Shown here: in pieces, positions 1-8,673 of the stretch
Layout: the number at the start of each line of letters is the position of its first letter
How positions within the stretch are numbered: the first letter of the stretch is position 1
From: Paenibacillus lutimineralis
GTDB taxonomy: Bacteria > Bacillota > Bacilli > Paenibacillales > Paenibacillaceae
Assembly: GCF_003991425.1 (NCBI RefSeq)
Contig: NZ_CP034346.1
Location: forward strand, 967,501-1,031,500
Direction: 5' to 3'
DNA: 64,000 nt
The notes under the pieces: model-generated
Database searches by the model: none
Told to the model about the DNA's origin: nothing
The model's input: only the letters and a program-made list of their open reading frames with translations
Position numbers and translations under genes: made by a program

Positions 1-123
1 ATCGTCAGGAAGATCGTTGAGCTGCATAATGGGCGGATCTTCATCGCGGGCAGCTCTCCTGGCGGGGGGACCGTTATTAAGGTAATCCTGCCCATGGGTG
101 ATCGAAATGTCAGTACTGCCTAG
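1..123 (+). CDS. Sensor histidine kinase, C-terminal end (partial)
   Basis: Only the last 40 codons are in the window. They read as the end of a GHKL ATPase domain: IVELHNGRI, then a glycine-rich G2-type stretch (SSPGGGTVIKVILP), then a short tail and TAG. This is the usual C-terminus of a two-component sensor kinase, which autophosphorylates on histidine and passes the phosphate to a response regulator, normally encoded just upstream. The gene starts outside the window, so the sensor domain and signal are unknown. A terminator and a set of 11-bp direct repeats follow immediately, which suggests that the partner regulator may act on the next gene. Confidence 0.8.
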   Translation: MVRKIVELHNGRIFIAGSSPGGGTVIKVILPMGDRNVSTA

Positions 124-143
124 CCAATTTCATAGACAAAACT

Positions 144-184
144 AAGTCTCTGAACGGAATTTTCCGTAGGGGGACTTTTTTTAT
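144..184 (+). terminator. Rho-independent terminator of the kinase operon
   Basis: The outer arms AAGTC and GACTT enclose an inner ACGGAA/TTCCGT hairpin, and a run of seven T follows. It lies 20 bp after the kinase stop codon. Confidence 0.7.
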
Positions 185-188
185 TTCT

Positions 189-227
189 GTTCATATCCCG
201 TTCATACAAGGTTCATGGTCCGTTCAT
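189..227 (+). promoter_or_regulatory. Four GTTCAT direct repeats at 11-bp spacing; probable response-regulator site
   Basis: GTTCAT occurs at 189-194, 200-205, 211-216 and 222-227, exactly 11 bp (one helical turn) apart. OmpR/PhoB-family regulators bind direct repeats with this spacing. A weak -10-like TAAGAT lies at 238-243, which puts the repeats over and upstream of the -35 region of the hydrolase gene, as in activated promoters. Regulation by the partner of the upstream kinase is inference. Confidence 0.6.
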
Positions 228-280
228 AACCCAAGGATAAGATAGGTTCGAATTCATATTACGTAATAGGAGAGTTTAAG

Positions 281-1795
281 ATGAGACTGTATGAAGTGCT
301 TCTTCTTTTATTAAGTGCAGGTTTATTGGTACTGATCATGTTCTTCAGGTACAGCAAGCGTATGCCGTTGTTCCTCGTTAGTGTGACAGGAACTCTCGTG
401 CTGATCATTCATTTAGCGTTCGAAGGGTTCAGAGTTCAGCTTCTGTTCCCTTATTGCATGATACTCGTCTCCCTCGTTGTATCGGTCTACGGATTACTCC
501 GTAAGAAGGCTGCACGAAAGTTCTCACGCTTTATATCGGTTCCACTTTTCTCAATCACAGTATTATCCCTGATCTTAACTGCAGGTGTGATGTACCTATT
601 CCCTGTGTTTCAATTGCCGGAACCTACGGGCAAGCTTGAAGTAGGGACGCAAACGTTCCATTTCATCGATACAGGCAGAGAGGAGCTGTTCGGTGAGACT
701 GTGGGGAGCCCTAGAGAGCTAATGGTCCAGGTATGGTATCCGGCGCAAAATACAAGTGGAAGACCGGTGCCATTTATCCCGGAAAGTGCAAAAGTGTTGA
801 AGGAAGAGCCGATGTCTCATACGATTGGAATTCCGCGGATTTTCATGAATTACTTGAAGTATATCCCGAGCCATTCTTATGATAACGCTGAGGTTTCTAA
901 TTCTAGCCCAACGTACCCCCTGATTGTCCTAAATCATGGCTTTGGTTCCTCGAAAATCTATCAGACCTCTCAGGCAGAAAATCTGGCAAGCCATGGATAT
1001 ATCGTTGCTTCCATCGATCACACGTACAGTACGTTCGCTACCGTATTTCCCGATGGGCGAACAACGGCGATGAGAACCGATGATGAACAGGTCGGCGACA
1101 AGGAGTACCGCGATACGGTGGGCAAGATGTGGACGGACGACATCTCATTTACCCTGGACCAACTTGAACAGATCAATGCTGGTTATATTTCGAGCGGACT
1201 GAAGGGGAGAATGAATCTGGATCGAGTCGGTGCATTTGGCCACTCCTTTGGTGGTGCCGCCTCTTATGATTCGGCCAATGATCCGAGAATTAAGGTAGGG
1301 ATCGATCTGGATGGGGCGCTGTACCGTTATGACCAAGCCCCGGTGACGAAGCCATTTCTGTTCATGTTCTCTGAGAGAACCTTCGATCTTTACAATAAGG
1401 TGAGGGAACATTATGTGTATACGGATGAAGAGCTGGAAGCGATGGGAGCGACCCGAGAACAGTTCGAGGAGGCGGTCACAGAGGTCGATACCCAAGTTGG
1501 ACATTTTAAATATGTCGCTCAGCATGGAGGGCAAATTCTATATGTCGAGAATACGGAGCATTACAATTTTGCCGATTTGCAGTTCATCACTCCGCTCCTG
1601 CGCCAATTCCAGCTCGCCGGCAAGATTAAACCTGTGAGATCCACTGCCCTAGTGAATGCATATGTGCTTGATTTCTTTGACAAATACTTGATGGACAAAA
1701 ACGGGAGCTTGCTTAAAGGGCCGAGCAGCGAGTATCCCGAAGTAAAGTTTGTGACATCGCTGTTTGCCGAGGAAGAACAGGATACGAACAAATAG
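281..1795 (+). CDS. Membrane-anchored alpha/beta hydrolase, PAF-acetylhydrolase-like
   Basis: A 504-residue protein. The first ~110 residues contain about four hydrophobic membrane segments. The rest is a serine hydrolase of the platelet-activating-factor acetylhydrolase (isoform II) type. Visible marks are the oxyanion-hole motif LNHGFGSSK, SIDHTYS, and the nucleophile elbow GHSFGG with Ser322, followed by an Asp in GIDLDGAL and a late His in NTEHYNF that complete a plausible triad. The substrate is unknown; the family hydrolyses short or oxidised acyl esters of phospholipids and other esters. The start is an ATG preceded by AGGAGAG. The gene stands alone between two terminators, behind the 11-bp repeat array. 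Confidence 0.8.
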   Translation: MRLYEVLLLLLSAGLLVLIMFFRYSKRMPLFLVSVTGTLVLIIHLAFEGFRVQLLFPYCMILVSLVVSVYGLLRKKAARKFSRFISVPLFSITVLSLILTAGVMYLFPVFQLPEPTGKLEVGTQTFHFIDTGREELFGETVGSPRELMVQVWYPAQNTSGRPVPFIPESAKVLKEEPMSHTIGIPRIFMNYLKYIPSHSYDNAEVSNSSPTYPLIVLNHGFGSSKIYQTSQAENLASHGYIVASIDHTYSTFATVFPDGRTTAMRTDDEQVGDKEYRDTVGKMWTDDISFTLDQLEQINAGYISSGLKGRMNLDRVGAFGHSFGGAASYDSANDPRIKVGIDLDGALYRYDQAPVTKPFLFMFSERTFDLYNKVREHYVYTDEELEAMGATREQFEEAVTEVDTQVGHFKYVAQHGGQILYVENTEHYNFADLQFITPLLRQFQLAGKIKPVRSTALVNAYVLDFFDKYLMDKNGSLLKGPSSEYPEVKFVTSLFAEEEQDTNK

Positions 1796-1811
1796 TAATT
1801 ATTGTTTTAAT

Positions 1812-1862
1812 AAAAGGGGAAACCGCGCAAATGACTTCATTTGTGAGGATAGCCCCTTTTTG
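1812..1862 (+). terminator. Rho-independent terminator
   Basis: AAAAGGGG at 1812-1819 pairs with CCCCTTTT at 1853-1860, enclosing a CAAATGA/TCATTTG inner hairpin. It ends the hydrolase gene. Confidence 0.8.
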
Positions 1863-1952
1863 CTTTTCAAAGCTGGGGACAACTTATATAATGATCGATA
1901 ATCAGTATCCGAAGTTGGAAGTTTATTCTTGTAGATGAGGAGGAGATGAGAA

Positions 1953-2504
1953 ATGACGAGGAACGCTTTGTCGACCCGAACAGCTGATAGTATTCCCTGG
2001 CAGCGACTAACAACCGCTTATGGAAGAGGTACGGATATTCCTGGTCTTATAGAGACGGGACAGTACGAGGAATTGGCAAATCTGATTGAGCATCAGAGCA
2101 CCTTATGGCAAACAACTCCATGGGTACTGCTCATTCTTCTAAATCAGCTTGCAGAGAAACAGCCAGAGCAGATCACATTGGAGGAGATTGAACTTTATTT
2201 AGCTGTCGCTTCCGCTATCTTAGTCGATCATATGGATCCGCAGAATACGATTGCGACGATGGAAGAATTGCTGTCCGAAGAATACTTATGGCCGGAGGAC
2301 GAAGAGGATGATGAAATGGAATGGGAAGAAGAGGAGCCCCCCGGTTATGAGAAGCGTCCTTTCTTCAGTTACTATTATTTCAGTTATCTTCTACTTAGAG
2401 AGGCAATTCCAGTCTTCACCAGAATCATGAACAACAATGATCAGCAGGCTGCTTCCATTCGGGAATTGCTATCTATGCTCGACCCGGAAGGTGGCAGTTA
2501 CTAA
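1953..2504 (+). CDS. Acidic hypothetical protein (183 aa)
   Basis: I do not recognise the family. The protein appears soluble, with no signal peptide. It is mostly helical by composition and has a very acidic stretch near residues 111-129 (PEDEEDDEMEWEEEEPP), followed by an aromatic patch (FFSYYYFSY). The start ATG follows GAGGAGGAGATG, a strong ribosome site. The last ~35 codons recur in decayed form at 3873-3980, beyond the lipoprotein gene, so this locus has been duplicated or rearranged. The acidic character and the duplicated tail would fit an immunity-type or partner protein, but nothing in the sequence proves that. Confidence 0.6.
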   Translation: MTRNALSTRTADSIPWQRLTTAYGRGTDIPGLIETGQYEELANLIEHQSTLWQTTPWVLLILLNQLAEKQPEQITLEEIELYLAVASAILVDHMDPQNTIATMEELLSEEYLWPEDEEDDEMEWEEEEPPGYEKRPFFSYYYFSYLLLREAIPVFTRIMNNNDQQAASIRELLSMLDPEGGSY

Positions 2505-2515
2505 CTCAAGAAGTC

Positions 2516-2806
2516 TTGAAAGTAGATCACAGTCTCAGGATCTCCTCTGAAGAAGTGGAGCGAGAATTCATTCAAAATAACTCTAAAATAGAACAAGCCG
2601 GAGCATGGATAGGTCATGTTCTCTGGCTTGTTGTCTATGTGTATGAACCGGGGCAGAAGAAGTATGTGTTATGCGGCAAGCTGGACTGTCAGTATTGTGT
2701 GAAGGCAAGGCGTGAAAAAAATTACCTTCCATTACTTGAGTCAAATTGTTATACTTTCAAAATGTGTGTAATATATTGTCAATACTTCGAGGGGGAAAAA
2801 CTTTGA
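2516..2806 (+). CDS. Doubtful small ORF (96 aa), possible gene remnant
   Basis: This open frame starts at TTG 11 bp after the preceding gene, with only a weak AAGAAG-like ribosome site. It has a hydrophobic patch (IGHVLWLVVYVYEP) and a CGKLDCQYC cysteine cluster. The last codons overlap the ribosome site and start of the lipoprotein gene. It could be a real short protein, a fragment of a larger gene or non-coding sequence. No family recognised. Confidence 0.25.
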   Translation: MKVDHSLRISSEEVEREFIQNNSKIEQAGAWIGHVLWLVVYVYEPGQKKYVLCGKLDCQYCVKARREKNYLPLLESNCYTFKMCVIYCQYFEGEKL

Positions 2807-3798
2807 ATCGAAATGTAATCTATTTCTTTCTATGCACTCTGATTTCTATCGCCTTACTTACTGGTTGTTCGTCAAATTCTACCGTCAAAACCAAATCCAA
2901 TCCACAAACAGGAACACAGTCACAACTAGAATCGCAAACAGAAGCGCAATCGCAAGATGAATACAGTCCCGACTGGGGGGATTTGAAAGAATTGGAGTCA
3001 CTTCGCTTTAACGATTCCGAGACCGTTCCGATCAATGTTAACGACTATATGCAGAAATCTTTCAACAACTATGAGCAATTGGATATCCCCTTGGGAAATG
3101 AAAAGGTTCCTTTAACCATTCAACAATTGTTTGCAACATATGAAGCCGGATTCAGCATAAATAATTATTATGGAACAGATCTCAATTATTTGTATGTGAA
3201 CAATGGACTAGCAACCGATTATAACCCTTTTGATGATCCTAAATATACCAAACTCAATCTGAACAATGGAGTCACCGCGTATTACGATAATTCTACAATC
3301 GATAAGGAAAATTTTAAAATCGAATGGAAGACGCCGGAAAAAACGATCACCGCACTGAATTCATTTCGAGCGGACGATAAGGAACGTTTGAGTAATATGA
3401 CGGACATCGCTAATACATTAGGCTCTCACAAGTTGGAACTCCGTTTTCCATTAAGTGACACTTCATTCCCTGCAGCTATGTTGAAAGATGCGAACTTAAA
3501 TATCACCTTTTATCTCTATCATAATCGTTCCGTGATGGAATACATATTGCATTTCAGTCTTAACGATGGGGCAAAACCCTCATTCTATGCTTCCGAGCAG
3601 AATTTTTTTAAATTAAAAATGAACGCGATAGGAAAAGTTAAACTGCAAAACGGAGAATATGCCTTAGTATCGGATCAAGAAATTGAAGAATCTAACGGCA
3701 AGCAATATAATGTCGTTTGGTCGAAGGATGGCATCTATTACAGAGTAGTCGGTGAATCTCAGGAAATTGCGATTAAAATTGCGAATTTAGTGAAGTAG
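2803..3798 (+). CDS. Putative secreted lipoprotein, unknown function (331 aa)
   Basis: The start was placed at TTG 2803, after the ribosome site GAGGGGG (2790-2795), because this gives a clean lipoprotein signal: MNRNV, a hydrophobic core, and the lipobox LLTGC. The +1 Cys would be lipidated after Lgt/Lsp processing, placing the protein on the outer face of the membrane. A Gln/Ser/Thr-rich linker follows (residues ~25-50), then a globular domain with many Asn and Tyr that I do not recognise. Base composition is more AT-rich than in neighbours, as often seen for horizontally acquired genes. It sits between the 183-aa orphan gene and a decayed copy of that gene's 3' end. Confidence 0.65.
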   Translation: MNRNVIYFFLCTLISIALLTGCSSNSTVKTKSNPQTGTQSQLESQTEAQSQDEYSPDWGDLKELESLRFNDSETVPINVNDYMQKSFNNYEQLDIPLGNEKVPLTIQQLFATYEAGFSINNYYGTDLNYLYVNNGLATDYNPFDDPKYTKLNLNNGVTAYYDNSTIDKENFKIEWKTPEKTITALNSFRADDKERLSNMTDIANTLGSHKLELRFPLSDTSFPAAMLKDANLNITFYLYHNRSVMEYILHFSLNDGAKPSFYASEQNFFKLKMNAIGKVKLQNGEYALVSDQEIEESNGKQYNVVWSKDGIYYRVVGESQEIAIKIANLVK

Positions 3799-3872
3799 AA
3801 CTAATATCGTAAGCCTTTGATTCTTATAGATTCTCTTAAGATCCTGGCTGGTGATACTTTCTGTAATCGGTA

Positions 3873-3980
3873 GGCGAAGCGATTCCAGTCTTCATCAAAA
3901 TTATGAATGACAATGATCAGTAGGCTGCTGCCATTCGGGAGTTGTTATCTAGGCTCGACCCGGAAGATAGCAGTGATTAG
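3873..3980 (+). pseudogene. Decayed copy of the 3' end of the 183-aa gene
   Basis: This stretch reads GEAIPVFIKIMNDNDQ, stop, AAAIRELLSRLDPEDSSD, stop. The intact gene at 1953-2504 ends with REAIPVFTRIMNNNDQQ and continues with AASIRELLSMLDPEGGSY. The copies are alike at both DNA and protein level, but here a CAG codon has become TAG (3921-3923). No upstream part of the gene remains. It is a truncated, inactivated duplicate. Confidence 0.8.
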
Positions 3981-3995
3981 TACTCGCATTCATTA

Positions 3996-4715
3996 TCAAA
4001 AGATCATGAAATTTACTCCATAGAAGGACAAACCAAGTTTTCTAGCAACACTCTGAGATGCCATATTGTCCGTAAATGTACTGTATAACGGGAGTCTCCC
4101 AATCTGTCGTACCGCTGTAGCCCATCCAGCAACGACTGCGGCAGCATAACCTCTTCCGCGATACGGCTCCAGCGTTTCTAGACCAGCTTCATGGGCCAGT
4201 GAAGTGATACGTACGCTGCGGCAGATCGAGACGACCTGGTTATCGCGTACAAATGCTACGCAAGGTTGCGCATAGTCGATCTCAGAGACAAGCCATTCGA
4301 AATCTTTGGGTAACCATTCCATGATATTGGATCGGGTGAGGCTGATTACCTGCATGGATGGCGAAGCAACTTGAGGAATAAGATAGCATGGACCCGTGGA
4401 GATTCTCTCACCTTGCAGAAGGTTCATATAGGCTTTCAAATGCTTCGGCTTCGTCTGAAAATCCTGAACGCTGGGCTCATCAGCACATAGCTCCTGCAAT
4501 TGTGCAATGAGCTTCTCAGGCACATCATGCCGAAAACGGCAAATCGCCGTCCCGTCTGTCGTTCTTCCCAAGAAAAAACGCGGGGCAGAGGCCTCTCCAG
4601 GCCAAGGCTCATTGACTGAGCGAAGCCGCATATTCTGATCATGCGTAAAGAGCGCCTCAACATGAAGCTCCATCAGATCATGAGCGTGCGGCTGTTTTTC
4701 TTTCCAATTCATCAT
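3996..4715 (-). CDS. GNAT-family N-acetyltransferase
   Basis: A 239-residue protein with a GCN5-related acetyltransferase domain in its C-terminal half. The acetyl-CoA binding loop is seen as LEPYRGRGYAAAVV (R/Q-x-x-G-x-G/A type). A strand and helix follow, then TFTDNMASQSVARKLG, the usual asparagine and helix after the active-site cleft. The N-terminal half is less conserved. It presumably transfers an acetyl group to an amine of a small molecule or protein; the substrate cannot be read from sequence. The start ATG follows GGAGAG. It converges with the upstream pseudogene region and stands alone. Confidence 0.75.
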   Translation of the reverse strand: MMNWKEKQPHAHDLMELHVEALFTHDQNMRLRSVNEPWPGEASAPRFFLGRTTDGTAICRFRHDVPEKLIAQLQELCADEPSVQDFQTKPKHLKAYMNLLQGERISTGPCYLIPQVASPSMQVISLTRSNIMEWLPKDFEWLVSEIDYAQPCVAFVRDNQVVSICRSVRITSLAHEAGLETLEPYRGRGYAAAVVAGWATAVRQIGRLPLYSTFTDNMASQSVARKLGLSFYGVNFMIF

Positions 4716-4763
4716 ACTTGCATCTCTCCGTTCTTTGCGGTGGTGATTTATAGTGGATACCGT

Positions 4764-5306
4764 TTATCTGTCTGTTAAAATTAGGCTTTCAGCTTTCCAA
4801 TGTAACTCCCATATATTGCAGGTTTGATTGCCTAAAATGGTACTCGTTGTATCTATCTCAGGGTAGTAGGCAAACATAGCCGCTACCCCTGCATTGGAAC
4901 CATCCTTGTACATTCGTATGAGCTTTCCTGAAAGATCATAGGTAAAATGAAAACCATATCCGTTGATGATCTTGCCCCATTCGAACTCCCTTGCGATTGT
5001 CGATTGCGGTTTCATGATTTCCTGGGTCAATTCGGTAGAGAGCAGTTCTCCATTAGCTAGCGCCCGCATAAATAAATCAAGATCCCCCACAGTCGTAAAG
5101 GCTCCTCCGTCAGAGGTACCTATCGGCGGAAATGAATAAATGTTTTTTCTCCACTCCAGCTTGTTATTCTCGTTATAGGTAGCATCATAGCCTTCTGCCA
5201 CTGGAACGTTACTATCGTCTTTTGAAATGAAAAAGGTGCTATTCATTCCGCATGAACGAAAGATGTTATGTGTAACAAACTCCCGATAGCGCAACTCATT
5301 ATACAT
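4764..5306 (-). pseudogene. Truncated serine hydrolase, beta-lactamase/PBP family (C-terminal part)
   Basis: The 180 residues match the second half of class C beta-lactamase/PBP4*-like serine hydrolases: YREFVTHNIFRSCGMNST, then GTSDGGAFTTVGDLDLFMRALANGELLS, and a glycine-rich C-terminal strand region. The N-terminal half, with the essential SxxK nucleophile and YxN motifs, is missing. In the same frame a TAA stop lies 11 codons before the first ATG, so the 5' part was deleted. No good ribosome site precedes the ATG. A functional enzyme is unlikely, so I call it a remnant. Confidence 0.65.
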
Positions 5307-5492
5307 ATAGTTCTCCCCATAGAAATAGTTGCCTTGATTTTACCATATATGGGTGGGTTGATTTGGTAAAGTTAACTATAGTAGTTTCTAACACCTAAGG
5401 TTAGCGCAAACTTTAAATTTTCGCTTTAAGTTTCGCCCCGTGGTGGCTACAATAACATAAATAGAGCAAAGAAATGAAGGAGTGCGAGACTT

Positions 5493-6902
5493 ATGAATAT
5501 ACAGGAAATGAGGGAGCATCGGCAGTATCCAGACAATATCGGCCAGGAAAAGAGCCGTGCGACCTTCGAACGCGATTATTCGCGGTTGATTCATTCGCCG
5601 ACCTTCCGTCGTCTGCAGGGCAAGTCGCAGGTATTTGGAGCGGGAACTGGTGATTATTACCGGACTCGGCTCACACATTCGCTGGAAGTAGCGCAAATTG
5701 CCCGGGAAGCCGCGCGCAGCTTGCTTCGCTCCTATCCGGATGTTGCCGCGGATCGAGCCGGCCATCCCGGACTGATCATTGATCCGGAGGTCGTCGAGTG
5801 TGCGGCGATCTGCCATGATTTCGGGCACCCCCCCTTCGGGCACAAAGGCGAAGAGGTGCTGGACAATATATTGGAGAAGCTGGTGGAAGAGAAGATCAGA
5901 CAGGCCTTGAAGAACACCAACCCAAGCCCCGAGGAAGAACAAAGGGTTCGGGAAGCTGTAAGGCGGAAGTATGAGCATTTTGAAGGTAATGCCCACAATT
6001 TCCGGCTGATGATGTTCCTGGAGAAGCGGGAAAATATCGATGGACTCAACTTGTCTGACGCGGTATTGCTGGGGACGAACAAATATCCTTACTCTGGCAC
6101 CGTTAATAAAAAGGGCCTCTACCTGCACGAGTGGGAGTATATTTCCTACATCCGTGATCGTTGGGGGATTCCAGAAGGTAAAAAAACGTTTGAAGCGCAG
6201 CTGATGGATTTATGCGACGATATCGCCTATTCAGCACATGATCTTGAGGACGGCATCAAAGCGGGGAAAATTGAGGTGCACGAGCATTTTCTCAAGGATT
6301 CCCACATTCAGCGGCTGATTGTCGAGAAGATTATGACGCTGGAGGATCTCTTCTGGGATGGCTGGGTTCCGGAAAAAGTCCAGGTTAAGGTCGAGGAGGT
6401 ACTGGATTCGTTCCTGAGAGTCTGGAATGAGAAAATGCCGATTTGTGGTCATGATTATTCCCGTACACGCCGCGAGGTGAAGGCATATTGGGTCAGTCTG
6501 TTCGTCTCCAGCCTTGGCGTGGTCTCTGATGGGAATTGGCAGAAGGTGACGTTCGTCAAGGAGGGACGGGAGGATGAGGATATGCTGCGTACAGTAAGCG
6601 TGCTGAAAAGCTTCGCTTGGGTAACGATGATTCGTGATTTGCGCGTACAGCGACTACAGAAGCGTAGCGCTTGGGTTATCAAGCGGTTATGGGACGCTTT
6701 CGTCGATCCGGAGACGTCCAAGTCGATCATCCCTGGCGACTGGCTGCGTCGCTTTGACCGCGATCAGGCAAGAGAGAAGCCGATATGGACTTGGGAGCAT
6801 ATGATCATCGACTACATCGCAGGTATGACAGACGCTTACGCGGAGAAGATCTATAATGAGCTGTACGGACTGAAGGTAGGTACGATTTACGATATGGATT
6901 AA
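5493..6902 (+). CDS. dgt: dGTPase-like HD-domain triphosphohydrolase
   Basis: A 469-residue deoxyguanosinetriphosphate triphosphohydrolase-like protein, which hydrolyses dNTPs to the deoxynucleoside and triphosphate. The metal site is visible: His62 in RLTHSLEVAQ, the HD pair His108-Asp109 in ICHDFGHPPFGH, and a later Asp in LMDLCDDIAYSAHDLEDG. The N-terminal SRATFERDYSRLIHSPTFRR is typical of the family. Length fits the family. The ATG follows AAGGAG. The gene is monocistronic and ends in a long perfect hairpin. The next gene (opposite strand) is thymidine kinase, so two deoxynucleotide enzymes are neighbours. Confidence 0.93.
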   Translation: MNIQEMREHRQYPDNIGQEKSRATFERDYSRLIHSPTFRRLQGKSQVFGAGTGDYYRTRLTHSLEVAQIAREAARSLLRSYPDVAADRAGHPGLIIDPEVVECAAICHDFGHPPFGHKGEEVLDNILEKLVEEKIRQALKNTNPSPEEEQRVREAVRRKYEHFEGNAHNFRLMMFLEKRENIDGLNLSDAVLLGTNKYPYSGTVNKKGLYLHEWEYISYIRDRWGIPEGKKTFEAQLMDLCDDIAYSAHDLEDGIKAGKIEVHEHFLKDSHIQRLIVEKIMTLEDLFWDGWVPEKVQVKVEEVLDSFLRVWNEKMPICGHDYSRTRREVKAYWVSLFVSSLGVVSDGNWQKVTFVKEGREDEDMLRTVSVLKSFAWVTMIRDLRVQRLQKRSAWVIKRLWDAFVDPETSKSIIPGDWLRRFDRDQAREKPIWTWEHMIIDYIAGMTDAYAEKIYNELYGLKVGTIYDMD

Positions 6903-6944
6903 TCAAAGAAGAGGCAGGCTTATAAGCCTGCCTCTTCTTTGATT
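6901..6944. terminator. Bidirectional terminator between dgt and tdk
   Basis: A perfect 44-bp palindrome with 22-bp arms around the centre TTAT, A-rich on the left and T-rich on the right. It can end transcripts from both strands. Confidence 0.85.
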
Positions 6945-6947
6945 ATT

Positions 6948-7071
6948 TCTAACGAAACCTGGTATCGCTATTTGCGCTCAAAATGGTTGTTGAAGATTAC
7001 GATCTGTAGTTTCGTTAGATTTGAATCACCACTGTTTTTGGGAAAATAGCGATCTGTAGTTTCGTTAGAGA
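6948..7071. repeat. TAACGAAAC...ATCGCTATTT intergenic repeat cluster
   Basis: One forward unit (TCTAACGAAACC..., then ATCGCTATTTG, at 6948-6976) is followed by two inverted units ending TTTCGTTAGA (about 7000-7020 and 7045-7071). The same unit recurs at 31773-31963, and a variant at 20308-20455. The arrangement allows long hairpins. Confidence 0.7.
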
Positions 7072-7093
7072 TCTAAACACGGTGGTTCTTACG

Positions 7094-7663
7094 TTAAAGG
7101 GGCGGGTTTGCGTGGCATTTGCGGCACACTGGATAGTATGATTCGTTGCCGCCGATTTGAATTTGCTCGCCGGTATAGACGGGTTTACCGTTCTCTACCC
7201 GCAAATTCATCGTTGCTTTGCGCGCACAGAACCAGCAGATCGTCTTCATTTCTTCAATCTTATCCGCGTAGATAAGCAGTTGGCGGCTGCCCTCAAACAG
7301 GTGATTCTGGAAATCATTCTTCAGCCCGAACGCCATTACCGGAATATCCAGCTCGTCAACGATCCGGACTAATTGTTTGATACTGTCCTCACTCAGGAAT
7401 TGGCATTCATCCACCAACACGCAGTAGAGCCGAGGGGTATGACCTTTGACGATTCCGAATATGTCCGTATCCTTGTTCATCGGAATGGCTTGTCGGCGCA
7501 GCCCGATCCGAGAGAAGACGAAGCCGACCTCATCCCGATCATCGACAACAGGAGTAAAAATAAGTACGGGTTTGTTCTGTTCCTCGTAGTTATGGGCCAC
7601 CTTCAAAATCTCAATCGATTTGCCGCTATTCATTGCCCCATATTTGAAAAATAATTGTGCCAA
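7094..7663 (-). CDS. tdk: Thymidine kinase (type II)
   Basis: A 189-residue enzyme that phosphorylates thymidine to dTMP with ATP in nucleoside salvage. The P-loop GAMNSGKS is at residues 9-16, VDECQF carries the catalytic Glu86, and four zinc ligands are visible: C143-x2-C146 in CWFCARK and C180-x2-C183 in CRKCH. The thymidine-binding lasso region is present ([20 protein letters not shown]). Length is normal for bacterial type II kinases. It is transcribed toward dgt; the two genes are separated by the repeat cluster and the shared terminator. Confidence 0.95.
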   Translation of the reverse strand: MAQLFFKYGAMNSGKSIEILKVAHNYEEQNKPVLIFTPVVDDRDEVGFVFSRIGLRRQAIPMNKDTDIFGIVKGHTPRLYCVLVDECQFLSEDSIKQLVRIVDELDIPVMAFGLKNDFQNHLFEGSRQLLIYADKIEEMKTICWFCARKATMNLRVENGKPVYTGEQIQIGGNESYYPVCRKCHANPPL

Positions 7664-7813
7664 TCTATGTCGCCCTTTCTCTAGTTCTTATCAATAACCA
7701 TGATTATTCTATCACATATTGATAGGCTGAATGAATGCCTAATGAGAGAGCAATATTTCAAATATCACCTTGTGATATAAATAGACATGAATTCGATATA
7801 AGGAGATGAAGAA

Positions 7814-8578
7814 ATGGGTAAATTAGAAGATAAAATTGCTTTAGTGACTGGTGCAAGCCGGGGGATAGGTCGTGGCATAGCCTTACGTCTGGCACAGGAG
7901 GGCGCATTAGTCGCGGTACACTATGGAACAAGACAAAATGAAGCAGAAGAAGTAGTTTATAGGATCAAGCAAGGTGGAGGAGCTGCATTCGCAGTTGGCG
8001 CTGACTTAAGAACTCTTGACGGTATTTATGATTTATATGCGTCATTGGATGAGGCCCTACGGGAACGTACAGGCGATAATCGGCTTGATATCCTAGTAAA
8101 TAACGCTGGAATCGGTCAAATTTTAACCTTAGAAGAGGCTACAGAAGAATCTTATGATCAAGTCATGAACATGAATGTCAAAGCGCCGTTTTTTGTTACC
8201 CAACAAGTGTTGCCGCGTCTGAAAGATGGAGGGCGTATTATCAATATATCATCATTTGTCACACGTGTAGCCTCTCCAAGCGTCTTCACGTACAGTATGT
8301 CGAAGGGAGCGATTGATGTACTTACGCGCACCTTGGCTCAGCAACTGGGGAGACGCAATATTACAGTGAATGCTATTCAGCCTGGCATTATTAATACAGA
8401 GATGAATGCTGGAACGCTGCAAAATCCGAATGGACAGAAATATGCAGCTGGTCTCTCTACCTTCAATAGGTGGGGTGAGCCTGAAGATGTTGCGGATATT
8501 GCTGCCTTTCTTGCTTCATCGGACAGCCGTTGGGTAACAGGTCAGTTCATTGATGCAAGCGGCGGATCTCATCTGTAA
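7814..8578 (+). CDS. Short-chain dehydrogenase/reductase (SDR)
   Basis: A 254-residue classical SDR, an NAD(P)H-dependent oxidoreductase. The cofactor motif is TGASRGIG (residues 12-19). NNAG is at 96-99, the catalytic serine lies in INISS (146-147), and Y160-x3-K164 is in YSMSK. The PG motif and C-terminal GGSHL also fit. The closest named types are 3-oxoacyl-ACP reductase-like and glucose-dehydrogenase-like enzymes; the substrate is not determined. The ATG follows AAGGAGATGAAG. Single gene with its own terminator. Confidence 0.85.
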   Translation: MGKLEDKIALVTGASRGIGRGIALRLAQEGALVAVHYGTRQNEAEEVVYRIKQGGGAAFAVGADLRTLDGIYDLYASLDEALRERTGDNRLDILVNNAGIGQILTLEEATEESYDQVMNMNVKAPFFVTQQVLPRLKDGGRIINISSFVTRVASPSVFTYSMSKGAIDVLTRTLAQQLGRRNITVNAIQPGIINTEMNAGTLQNPNGQKYAAGLSTFNRWGEPEDVADIAAFLASSDSRWVTGQFIDASGGSHL

Positions 8579-8593
8579 TTACGGGGGCCCCAA

Positions 8594-8639
8594 AGAGAGC
8601 TGCAACAGTCTGCCCGTCAGCGACCTGTTGCAGCTCTCT
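8594..8639. terminator. Terminator hairpin (GCTGCAACAG type)
   Basis: A 15-bp arm AGAGAGCTGCAACAG (8594-8608) pairs with CTGTTGCAGCTCTCT (8625-8639). It lies between convergent genes. The loop and arms resemble the hairpins at 11720 and 12318. Confidence 0.8.
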
Positions 8640-8673
8640 ATCTTACGTTCAACGTGGACTTCCCGTATCATCA

